Shown here: positions 48,269 through 60,801 of the stretch, one piece after another
Layout of the letters: every line of letters starts with the position of its first letter
Numbering within the stretch: position 1 is the first letter of the stretch
From: Anisus vortex
Lineage: Eukaryota; Mollusca; Gastropoda; Planorbidae
NCBI GenBank assembly: GCA_949126835.1
Contig: CASBPS010000188.1
Location: forward strand, 1,589,001-1,653,000
Direction: 5' to 3'
Length of the DNA: 64,000 nt
Program-made: the position numbers and the translations under genes
Notes under the pieces: model-generated
Seen by the model: the letters and a program-made list of their open reading frames with translations, nothing else
Databases searched by the model: none
Told to the model about the DNA's origin: nothing

Positions 48269-50659
48269 ATGAATCCATCTATTCTAATATTCTATACATA
48301 TCTCACTTCACGTTCCATTAATCCATCTATTCTAACATTCTATACATATCTCACTTCTTTTTCCATGAATCGCATTATCTATTCTAACATTCTATACATA
48401 TCTCACTTCACGTTTAATAAATCACATCATTTATTCTATAATTCTATACATATCTCTCTTTATGTTCCATGAATCCATCTATTCTAACATTCTATACATA
48501 TCCCACTTCACGTCCATGATTCCATCTATTCTAACATTCTATACATATCTCACTTCATGTTCCATTAATCGCATCATCTATTCTAACATTCTATACATAT
48601 CTCACTTCACGTTAATTGAATCACATCATCTATTCTAACATTCTATACATATCTCACTTCACGTTCCATGAATCACACCACCTATCCTAACATTCCATAC
48701 ATATCTCACATTACGTTCCATGTATTACATCATCTATTCTAACATTCTATACTCATCTCTCTTCACGTTCCATAAATCACATCATCTATTCTAACATTCT
48801 ATACATGTCTCACTTCACGTTCCATGAATCATATCATCTATTCTAACTTTCTATACATATCTCACTTTACGTTCCATAAATCCATCTAGTCTAACATTCT
48901 ATACATATCTCTCTTCATGTTCCATGAATCCATCTATTCTAACATTCTATACATATCTCACTTCACGTTCCATGAATCATATCATCTATTCTAACATTCC
49001 ATACATATCTCACTTCACGTTCCATGAATCGCATCATCTATTCTAACATTCTATACATATCTCACTTCACGTTCTATTAATCACATCATCTATTCTAACA
49101 TTCTATACATATCTCACTTCACATTCCATGAAACACATCATCTATTCTAACATTCTATACCTATCTCACTTTACCTTCCATTAATCCATCTATTCTAACA
49201 TTCTATACATATCTCACTTCACGTTCCATGAATCGCATCATCTATTATAACATTCTATACATATCTCACTTCACATTTAATGAATCACATCAACTATTCT
49301 AACATTATATACATATCTCTCTTCATGTTCCATGAATCCATCTACTCTTACATTCTATACATATCTCACTTCACGTTCCATGAATCACATCATCTATTCG
49401 AACATTCTATACATATCTCACTTCACGTTCCAAATTCACACCATTCTAACCTTCTATACATATCTCACTTCACGTTCCATGAATAACATCATCTATTCTA
49501 ATATTCTATACATATCTCAATTCACGTTCCATGAATCACATCATCTATTCTAACATTCTATACACATCTCACTTCACGTTCCATGAATCACGTCATCTAT
49601 TATAACATTCTATACATATCTCACTTCACGTTCCATGAATCCATCTATTCTAACAATCTATACATATTTCATTTCACGTTCCATGAATCACATCATGTAT
49701 TCTAATATTCTATACATATCTCACTTCACGTTTCATGAATCATATCATCTATTCTAACATTCTATACATATCTCACTTCAGGTTCCATGAATCACATCAT
49801 TTATTCTAAAATTCTATACATATCTCACTTCAAGTTCCATGAATCACATCATCTATTCTAACATTCTATACATATCTCACTTCACGTTTTATTAATCACA
49901 TCATCTATTCTAACATTCTATTCATATCTCACTTCACGTTCAATGAATCACATCATGTATTCTAATATTCTATACATATCTCACTTCACGTTCCATGAAT
50001 CACACCATCTATCCTTACATTCCATACATATCTCACATTACTTCCATGTATCACATCATCTATTCTAACATTCTATACTCATCTCACTTCACGTTACATG
50101 AATCACATCATCTATTCTAACATTCCATGCATATCTCACTTCACGTTCCATGAATCACATCATATATTCTAACATTCTATACATATTTTACTTCACGTTC
50201 CATGAATAACATCACTTATTCTAACTTTCTATACATATCTCACTTTACGTTCCATGAATCCATCTATTCTAACATTCTATACATATAACACTTCACGTCC
50301 ATGATTCCATCTATTCTAACATTCTATACATATTTCACTTCACGTTCCATGAATCACATCATGTATTCTAATATTCTATACATATCTCACTTCACGTTCC
50401 ATGAATCACACCATCTATCCTTACATTCCATACATATCTCACATTACTTCCATGTATCCCATCATCTATTCTAACATTCTATACTCATCTCACTTCACGT
50501 TCCATGAATCACATCATCAATTCCAACATTCTATACATGTCTCACTTTACGTTCCATGAATCACATCATATATTCTAACATTCTATACATATTTTACTTC
50601 ACGTTACATGAATCACATCATCTCTTCTAGCTTTCTATACATATCTCACTTCACGTTCC
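48269..50659 (+). repeat. Reference 47-monomer HOR unit, 2,391 bp
   Basis: This unit was read monomer by monomer. The 48-bp monomers are at positions 1, 2, 6, 13, 14, 19, 22, 24, 28 and 41; 47-bp monomers (CGTCCATGATT, one base short) at 5 and 40; 51-bp monomers (TTACTTCCATGTAT) at 35 and 43; the rest are 52 bp. The sum is 2,392, and the CCAAATTCAC one-base deletion in monomer 23 gives the observed 2,391. Position-specific markers include CTAGTC at 13, ATTCGAAC at 23, CAGGTTCC at 30 and CAAGTTCC at 31. Confidence 0.92.
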
Positions 50660-53000
50660 ATGAATCCATCTATTCTAATATTCTATACATATCTCACTTC
50701 ACGTTCCATTAATCCATCTATTCTAACATTCTATACATATCTCACTTCTATTTCCATGAATCGCATCATCTATTCTAACATTCTATACATATCTCACTTC
50801 ACGTTTAATAAATCACATCATTTATTCTATAATTCTATACATATCTCTCTTTATGTTCCATGAATCCATCTATTCTAACATTCTATACATATCCCACTTC
50901 ACGTCCATGATTCCATCTATTCGAACATTCTATACATATCTCACTTCATGTTCTATTAATCGCATCATCTATTCTAACATTCTATACATATCTCACTTCA
51001 CGTTAATTGAATCACATCATCTATTCTAACATTCTATACATATCTCACTTCACGTTCCATGAATCACACCACCTATCCTAACATTCCATACATATCTCAC
51101 ATTACGTTCCATGTATTACATCATCTATTCTAACATTCTATACTCATCTCTCTTCACGTTCCATAAATCACATCATCTATTCTAACATTCTATACATGTC
51201 TCACTTCACGTTCCATGAATCATATCATCTATTCTAACTTTCTATACATATCTCACTTTACGTTCCATAAATCCATCTAGTCTAACATTCTATACATATC
51301 TCTCTTCATGTTCCATGAATCCATCTATTCTAACATTCTATACATATCTCACTTCACGTTCCATGAATCATATCATCTATTCTAACATTCCATACATATC
51401 TCACTTCACGTTCCATGAATCGCATCATCTATTCTAACATTCTATACATATCTCACTTCACGTTCTATTAATCACATCATCTATTCTAACATTCTATACA
51501 TATCTCACTTCACATTCCATGAAACACATCATCTATTCTAACATTCTATACCTATCTTACTTTACCTTCCATTAATCCATCTATTCTAACATTCTATACA
51601 TATCTCACTTCACGTTCCATGAATCGCATCATCTATTATAACATTCTATACATATCTCACTTCACATTTAATGAATCACATCAACTATTCTAACATTATA
51701 TACATATCTCTCTTCATGTTCCATGAATCCATCTACTCTTACATTCTATACATATCTCACTTCACGTTCCATGAATCACATCATCTATTCAAACATTCTA
51801 TACATATCTCACTTCACGTTCCAAAAATCACACCATTCTAACCTTCTATACATATCTCACTTCACGTTCCATGAATAACATCATCTATTCTAATATTCTA
51901 TACATATCTCACTTCACGTTCCATGAATCACATCATCTATTCTAACATTCTATACACATCTCACTTCACGTTCCATGAATCACGTCATCTATTATAATAT
52001 TCTATACATATCTCACTTCACGTTCCATGAATCCATCTATTCTAACAATCTATACATATTTCACTTCACGTTCCATGAATCACATCATGTATTCTAATAT
52101 TCTATACATATCTCACTTCACGTTTTATGAATCATATCATCTATTCTAACATTCTATACATATCTCACTTCAGGTTCCATGAATCACATCATTTATTCTA
52201 AAATTCTATACATATCTCACTTCAAGTTCCATGAATCACATCATCTATTCTAACATTCTATACATATCTCACTTCACGTTTTATTAATCACATCATCTAT
52301 TCTAACATTCTATTCATATCTCACTTCACGTTCAATGAATCACATCATGTATTCTAATATTCTATACATATCTCACTTCACGTTCCATGAATCATACCAT
52401 CTATCCTTACATTCCATACATATCTCACATTACTTCCATGTATCACATCATCTATTCTAACATTCTATACTCATCTCACTTCACGTTCCATGAATCACAT
52501 CATCTATTCTAACATTCCATGCATATCTCACTTCACGTTCCATGAATTACATCATATATTCTAACATTCTATACATATTTTACTTCACGTTCCATGAATT
52601 ACGTCATCTATTATAACATTCTATACATATCTCAATTTACGTTCCATGAATCCATCTATTCTAACATTCTATACATATAACACTTCACGTCCATGATTCC
52701 ATCTATTCTAACATTCTATACATATTTCACTTCACGTTTCATGAATCACATCATGTATTCTAATATTCTATACATATCTCACTTCACGTTCCATGAATCA
52801 CACCATCTATCCTTACATTCTATACTCATCTCACTTCACGTTCCATGAATCACATCATAAATTCCAACATTCTATACATGTCTCACTTTACGTTCCATGA
52901 ATCACATCATATATTCTAACATTCTATACATATTTTACTTCACGTTCCATGAATCACATCATCTCTTCTAGCTTTCTATACATATCTCACTTCACGTTCC
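50660..53000 (+). repeat. HOR unit, 47-monomer type, 2,341 bp
   Basis: This is the same order as the reference unit. The length equals 2,392 - 51, and the lost 51-bp monomer is visible at about 52,811-52,825, where CTATCCTTACATTC runs directly into CTATACTCATC (fusion of monomers 43 and 44). A substitution patch near 52,591-52,635 replaces the CACTTATTC monomer by a GTCATCTATTATAAC type, suggesting a short conversion tract from monomer 27. Confidence 0.87.
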
Positions 53001-55639
53001 ATGAATCCATCTATTCTAATATTCTATACATATCTCACTTCACGTTCCATTAATCCATCTATTCTAACATTCTATACATATCTCACTTCTATTTCCATGA
53101 ATCGCATCATCTATTCTAACATTCTATACATATCTCACTTCACGTTTAATAAATCACATCATTTATTCTATAATTCTATACATATCTCTCTTTATGTTCC
53201 ATGAATCCATCTATTCTAACATTCTATACATATCCCACTTCACGTCCATGATTCCATCTATTCTAATATTCTATACATATCTCACTTCACGTTCCATTAA
53301 TCCATCTATTCTAACATTCTATACATATCTCACTTCTATTTCCATGAATCGCATCATCTATTCTAACATTCTATACATATCTCACTTCACGTTTAATAAA
53401 TCACATCATTTATTCTATAATTCTATACATATCTCTCTTTATGTTCCATGAATCCATCTATTCTAACATTCTATACATATCCCACTTCACGTCCATGATT
53501 CCATCTATTCTAACATTCTATACATATCTCACTTCATGTTCCATTAATCGCATCATCTATTCTAACATTCTATACATATCTCACTTCACGTTAATTGAAT
53601 CACATCATCTATTCTAACATTCTATACATATCTCACTTCACGTTCCATGAATCACACCACCTATCCTAACATTCCATACATATCTCACATTACGTTCCAT
53701 GTATTACATCATCTATTCTAACATTCTATACTCATCTCTCTTCACGTTCCATAAATCACATCATCTATTCTAACATTCTATACATGTCTCACTTCACGTT
53801 CCATGAATCATATCATCTATTCTAACTTTCTATACATATCTCACTTTACGTTCCATAAATCCATCTAGTCTAACATTCTATACATATCTCTCTTCATGTT
53901 TCATGAATCCATCTATTCTAACATTCTATACATATCTCACTTCACGTTCCATGAATCATATCATCTATTCTAACATTCCATACATATCTCACTTCACGTT
54001 CCATGAATCGCATCATCTATTCTAACATTCTATACATATCTCACTTCACGTTCTATTAATCACATCATCTATTCTAACATTCTATACATATCTCACTTCA
54101 CATTCCATGAAACACATCATCTATTCTAACATTCTATACCTATCTCACTTTACCTTCCATTAATCCATCTATTCTAACATTCTATACATATCTCACTTCA
54201 CGTTCCATGAATCGCATCATCTATTATAACATTCTATACATATCTCACTTCACATTTAATGAATCACATCAACTATTCTAACATTATATACATATCTCTC
54301 TTCATGTTCCATGAATCCATCTACTCTTACATTCTATACATATCTCACTTCACGTTCCATGAATCACATCATCTATTCGAACATTCTATACATATCTCAC
54401 TTCACGTTCCAAAAATCACACCATTCTAACCTTCTATACATATCTCACTTCACGTTCCATGAATAACATCATCTATTCTAATATTCTATACATATCTCAC
54501 TTCACGTTCCATGAATCACATCATCTATTCTAACATTCTATACACATCTCACTTCACGTTCCATGAATCACGTCATCTATTATAACATTCTATACATATC
54601 TCACTTCACGTTCCATGAATCCATCTATTCTAACAAACTATACATATTTCACTTCACGTTCCATGAATCACATCATGTATTCTAATATTCTATACATATC
54701 TCACTTCACGTTTTATGAATCATATCATCTATTCTAACATTCTATACATATCTCACTTCAGGTTCCATGAATCACATCATTTATTCTAAAATTCTATACA
54801 TATCTCACTTCAAGTTCCATGAATCACATCATCTATTCTAACATTCTATACATATCTCACTTCACGTTTTATTAATCACATCATCTATTCTAACATTCTA
54901 TTCATATCTCACTTCACGTTCAATGAATCACATCATGTATTCTAATATTCTATACTTATCTCACTTCACGTTCCATGAATCACACCATCTATCCTTACAT
55001 TCCATACATATCTCACATTACTTCCATGTATCACATCATCTATTCTAACATTCTATACTCATCTCACTTCACGTTCCATGAATCACATCATCTATTCTAA
55101 CATTCCATGCATATCTCACTTCACGTTCCATGAATCACATCATATATTCTAACATTCTATACATATTTTACTTCACGTTCCATGAATCACATCACTTATT
55201 CTAACTTTCTATACATATCTCACTTTACGTTCCATGAATCCATCTATTCTAACATTCTATACATATAACACTTCACGTCCATGATTCCATCTATTCTAAC
55301 ATTCTATACATATTTCACTTCACGTTTCATGAATCACATCATGTATTCTAATATTCTATACATATCTCACTTCACGTTCCATGAATCACACCATCTATCC
55401 TTACATTCCATACATATCTCACATTACTTCCATGTATCACATCATCTATTCTAACATTCTATACTCATCTCACTTCACGTTCCATGAATCACATCATCAA
55501 TTCCAACATTCTATACATGTCTCACTTTACGTTCCATGAATCACATCATATATTCTAACATTCTATACATATTTTACTTCACGTTCCATGAATCACATCA
55601 TCTCTTCTAGCTTTCTATACATATCTCACTTCACGTTCC
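53001..55639 (+). repeat. HOR unit, 47-monomer type with 247-bp expansion, 2,639 bp
   Basis: The length is exactly 2,392 + 247. The extra 247 bp is a second copy of monomers 1-5 (48+48+52+52+47), with CCATCTATTCTAATATTC repeated at 53,007 and 53,254. A GTTTTATGAATC variant near 54,711 and ATACTTATC near 54,953 identify this unit as the source of the segment found again at about 57,717-57,965. Confidence 0.88.
53007..53500 (+). repeat. Local 247-bp duplication (five monomers)
   Basis: HOR monomers 1-5 occur twice in a row: the CTAATATTC monomer, the CTATTTCCATGAATCGC monomer, the GTTTAATAAAT monomer, the CTATAATTC monomer and the 47-bp CGTCCATGATT monomer. The repeat distance is 247 bp. It explains the 2,639-bp length of the enclosing unit. 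Confidence 0.88.
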
Positions 55640-57692
55640 ATGAATCCATCTATTCTAATATTCTATACATATCTCACTTCACGTTCCATTAATCCATCTA
55701 TTCTAACATTCTATACATATCTCACTTCTATTTCCATGAATCGCATCATCTATTCTAACATTCTATACACATCTCACTTCACGTTTAATAAATCACATCA
55801 TTTATTCTATAATTCTATACATATCTCTCTTTATGTTCCATGAATCCATCTATTCTAACATTCTATACATATCCCACTTCACGTCCATGATTCCATCTAT
55901 TCTAACATTCTATACATATCTCACTTTATGTTCCATTAATTGCATCATCTATTCTAACATTCTATACATATCTCACTTCACGTTCCATGAATCACACCAC
56001 CTATCCTAACATTCCATACATATCTCACATTACGTTCCATGTATTACATCATCTATTCTAACATTCTATACTCATCTCTCTTCACGTTCCATAAATCACA
56101 TCATCTATTCTAACATTCTATACATGTCTCACTTCACGTTCCATGAATCATATCATCTATTCTAACTTTCTATACATATCTCACTTTACGTTCCATAAAT
56201 CCATCTAGTCTAACATTCTATACATATCTCTCTTCATGTTCCATGAATCCATCTATTCTAACATTCTATACATATCTCACTTCACGTTCCATGAATCATA
56301 TCATCTATTCTAACATTCCATACATATCTCACTTCACGTTCCATGAATCGCATCATCTATTCTAACATTCTATACATATCTCACTTCACGTTCTATTAAT
56401 CACATCATCTATTCTAACATTCTATACATATCTCACTTCACATTCCATGAAACACATCATCTATTCTAACATTCTATACCTATCTCACTTTACCTTCCAT
56501 TAATCCATCTATTCTAACATTCTATACATATCTCACTTCACGTTCCATGAATCGCATCATCTATTATAACATTCTATACATATCTCACTTCACATTTAAT
56601 GAATCACATCAACTATTCTAACATTATATACATATCTTTCTTCATGTTCCATGAATCCATCTACTCTTACATTCTATACATATCTCACTTCACGTTCCAT
56701 GAATCACATCATCTATTCGAACATTCTATACATATCTCACTTCACGTTCCAAAAATCACACCATTCTAACCTTCTATACATATCTCACTTCACGTTCCAT
56801 GAATAACATCATCTATTCTAATATTCTATACATATCTCACTTCACGTTCCATGAATCACATCATCTATTCTAACATTCTATACACATCTCACTTCACGTT
56901 CCATGAATCACGTCATCTATTATAACATTCTATACATTTCTCACTTCACGTTCCATGAATCCATCTATTCTAACAATCTATACATATTTCACTTCACGTT
57001 CCATGAATCACATCATGTATTCTAATATTCTATACATATCTCACTTCACGTTTCATGAATCATATCATCTATTCTAACATTCTATACATATCTCACTTCA
57101 GGTTCCATGAATCACATCATTTATTCTAAAATTCTATACAAATCTCACTTCAAGTTCCATGAATCACATCATCTATTCTAACATTCTATACATATCTCAC
57201 TTCACGTTTTATTAATCACATCATCTATTCTAACATTCTATTCATATCTCACTTCACGTTCAATGAATCACATCATCTATTCTAACATTGTATACATATC
57301 TCACTTCACGTTCCATGAATCACACCATCTTTCCTAACATTCCATACATATATCACATTACTTCCATGTATCACATCATTTATTCTAACATTCTATACTC
57401 ATCTCACTTCACGTTCCATGAATCACATCATCTATTCTAACATTCTATGCATATCTCACTTCACGTTCCATGAATCACATCATCAATTCTAACATTCTAT
57501 ACATGTCTCACTTCACGTTCCATGAATCACATCACTTATTCTAACTTTCTATACATATCTCACTTTACGTTCCATGAATCTATCTATTCTAACATTCTAT
57601 ACATATCCCACTTCACGTCCATGATTCTATCTATTCTAACATTCTATACATATCTCACTTCATGTTCCATTAATCGCATCATCTATTCTAAC
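54687..57692 (+). repeat. Tandem duplication of about 3.0 kb, copy 1 (3,006 bp)
   Basis: GTTTTATGAATCATATC (about 54,709 and 57,715) and ATACTTATC (54,953 and 57,959) are 3,006 bp apart. Downstream landmarks (55,640 and 58,749; 57,522 and 60,631) are 3,109 bp apart because copy 2 gained a further 103 bp. The copy includes an HOR-phase start at 55,640 and the alternative tail cassette near 57,280-57,690. Confidence 0.88.
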
Positions 57693-60600
57693 ATTCTATA
57701 CATATCTCACTTCACGTTTTATGAATCATATCATCTATTCTAACATTCTATACATATCTCACTTCAGGTTCCATGAATCACATCATTTATTCTAAAATTC
57801 TATACATATCTCACTTCAAGTTCCATGAATCACATCATCTATTCTAACATTCTATACATATCTCACTTCACGTTTTATTAATCACATCATCTATTCTAAC
57901 ATTCTATTCATATCTCACTTCACGTTCAATGAATCACATCATGTATTCTAATATTCTATACTTATCTCACTTCACGTTCCATGAATCACACCATCTATCC
58001 TTACATTCCATACATATCTCACATTACTTCCATGTATCACATCATCTATTCTAACATTCTATACTCATCTCACTTCACGTTCCATGAATCACATCATCTA
58101 TTCTAACATTCCATGCATATCTCACTTCACGTTCCATGAATCACATCATATATTCTAACATTCTATACATATTTTACTTCACGTTCCATGAATCACATCA
58201 CTTATTCTAACTTTCTATACATATCTCACTTTACGTTCCATGAATCCATCTATTCTAACATTCTATACATATAACACTTCACGTCCATGATTCCATCTAT
58301 TCTAACATTCTATACATATTTTACTTCACGTTCCATGAATCACATCATGTATTCTAATATTCTATACTTATCTCACTTCACGTTCCATGAATCACACCAT
58401 CTATCCTTACATTCCATACATATCTCACATTACTTCCATGAATCACATCATGTATTCTAATATTCTATACATATCTCACTTCACGTTCCATGAATCACAC
58501 CATCTATCCTTACATTCCATACATATCTCACATTACTTCCATGTATCACATCATCTATTCTAACATTCTATACTCATCTCACTTCACGTTCCATGAATCA
58601 CATCATCAATTCCAACATTCTATACATGTCTCACTTTACGTTCCATGAATCACATCATATATTCTAACATTCTATACATATTTTACTTTACGTTCCATGA
58701 ATCACATCATCTCTTCTAGCTTTCTATACATATCTCACTTCACGTTCCATGAATCCATCTATTCTAATATTCTATACATATCTCACTTCACGTTCCATTA
58801 ATCCATCTATTCTAACATTCTATACATATCTCACTTCTATTTCCATGAATCGCATCATCTATTCTAACATTCTATACACATCTCACTTCACGTTTAATAA
58901 ATCACATCATTTATTCTATAATTCTATACATATCTCTCTTTATGTTCCATGAATCCATCTATTCTAACATTCTATACATATCCCACTTCACGTCCATGAT
59001 TCCATCTATTCTAACATTCTATACATATCTCACTTTATGTTCCATTAATTGCATCATCTATTCTAACATTCTATACATATCTCACTTCACGTTCCATGAA
59101 TCACACCACCTATCCTAACATTCCATACATATCTCACATTACGTTCCATGTATTACATCATCTATTCTAACATTCTATACTCATCTCTCTTCACGTTCCA
59201 TAAATCACATCATCTATTCTAACATTCTATACATGTCTCACTTCACGTTCCATGAATCATATCATCTATTCTAACTTTCTATACATATCTCACTTTACGT
59301 TCCATAAATCCATCTAGTCTAACATTCTATACATATCTCTCTTCATGTTCCATGAATCCATCTATTCTAACATTCTATACATATCTCACTTCACGTTCCA
59401 TGAATCATATCATCTATTCTAACATTCCATACATATCTCACTTCACGTTCCATGAATCGCATCATCTATTCTAACATTCTATACATATCTCACTTCACGT
59501 TCTATTAATCACATCATCTATTCTAACATTCTATACATATCTCACTTCACATTCCATGAAACACATCATCTATTCTAACATTCTATACCTATCTCACTTT
59601 ACCTTCCATTAATCCATCTATTCTAACATTCTATACATATCTCACTTCACGTTCCATGAATCGCATCATCTATTATAACATTCTATACATATCTCACTTC
59701 ACATTTAATGAATCACATCAACTATTCTAACATTATATACATATCTTTCTTCATGTTCCATGAATCCATCTACTCTTACATTCTATACATATCTCACTTC
59801 ACGTTCCATGAATCACATCATCTATTCGAACATTCTATACATATCTCACTTCACGTTCCAAAAATCACACCATTCTAACCGTCTATACATATCTCACTTC
59901 ACGTTCCATGAATAACATCATCTATTCTAATATTCTATACATATCTCACTTCACGTTCCATGAATCACATCATCTATTCTAACATTCTATACACATCTCA
60001 CTTCACGTTCCATGAATCACGTCATCTATTATAACATTCTATACATTTCTCACTTCACGTTCCATGAATCCATCTATTCTAACAATCTATACATATTTCA
60101 CTTCACGTTCCATGAATCACATCATGTATTCTAATATTCTATACATATCTCACTTCACGTTTCATGAATCATATCATCTATTCTAACATTCTATACATAT
60201 CTCACTTCAGGTTCCATGAATCACATCATTTATTCTAAAATTCTATACAAATCTCACTTCAAGTTCCATGAATCACATCATCTATTCTAACATTCTATAC
60301 ATATCTCACTTCACGTTTTATTAATCACATCATCTATTCTAACATTCTATTCATATCTCACTTCACGTTCAATGAATCACATCATCTATTCTAACATTGT
60401 ATACATATCTCACTTCACGTTCCATGAATCACACCATCTTTCCTAACATTCCATACATATATCACATTACTTCCATGTATCACATCATTTATTCTAACAT
60501 TCTATACTCATCTCACTTCACGTTCCATGAATCACATCATCTATTCTAACATTCTATGCATATCTCACTTCACGTTCCATGAATCACATCATCAATTCTA

Positions 60601-60801
60601 ACATTCTATACATGTCTCACTTCACGTTCCATGAATCACATCACTTATTCTAACTTTCTATACATATCTCACTTTACGTTCCATGAATCTATCTATTCTA
60701 ACATTCTATACATATCCCACTTCACGTCCATGATTCCATCTATTCTAACATTCTATACATATCTCACTTCATGTTCCATTAATCGCATCATCTATTCTAA
60801 C
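57693..60801 (+). repeat. Tandem duplication of about 3.0 kb, copy 2 (3,109 bp)
   Basis: This copy shares private variants with copy 1 (ATTCTATACACATCTC monomer near 55,757 and 58,866; CTTTATGTTCCATTAATTGC near 55,923 and 59,032; ATACAAATCTC near 57,137 and 60,246). It differs by an internal 103-bp duplication at 58,341-58,546 and by a few bases. It is the last HOR-ordered segment before the diverged edge. Confidence 0.87.
58341..58546 (+). repeat. Local 103-bp duplication (two monomers)
   Basis: A 52-bp CACATCATGTATTC monomer plus a 51-bp CTATCCTTAC monomer occur twice at 58,341 and 58,444. The first copy carries ATACTTATC and ends CCATGAATC, the second has ATACATATC and ends CCATGTATC. This hybrid state suggests unequal exchange between HOR positions 34-35 and 42-43. 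Confidence 0.85.

Noticed and set aside
49390..49420. CENP-B box in the ATTCGAAC monomer (HOR position 23)
   Set aside because: TTCG is present but the required CGGG part of the box is absent, and only one monomer per HOR has it.
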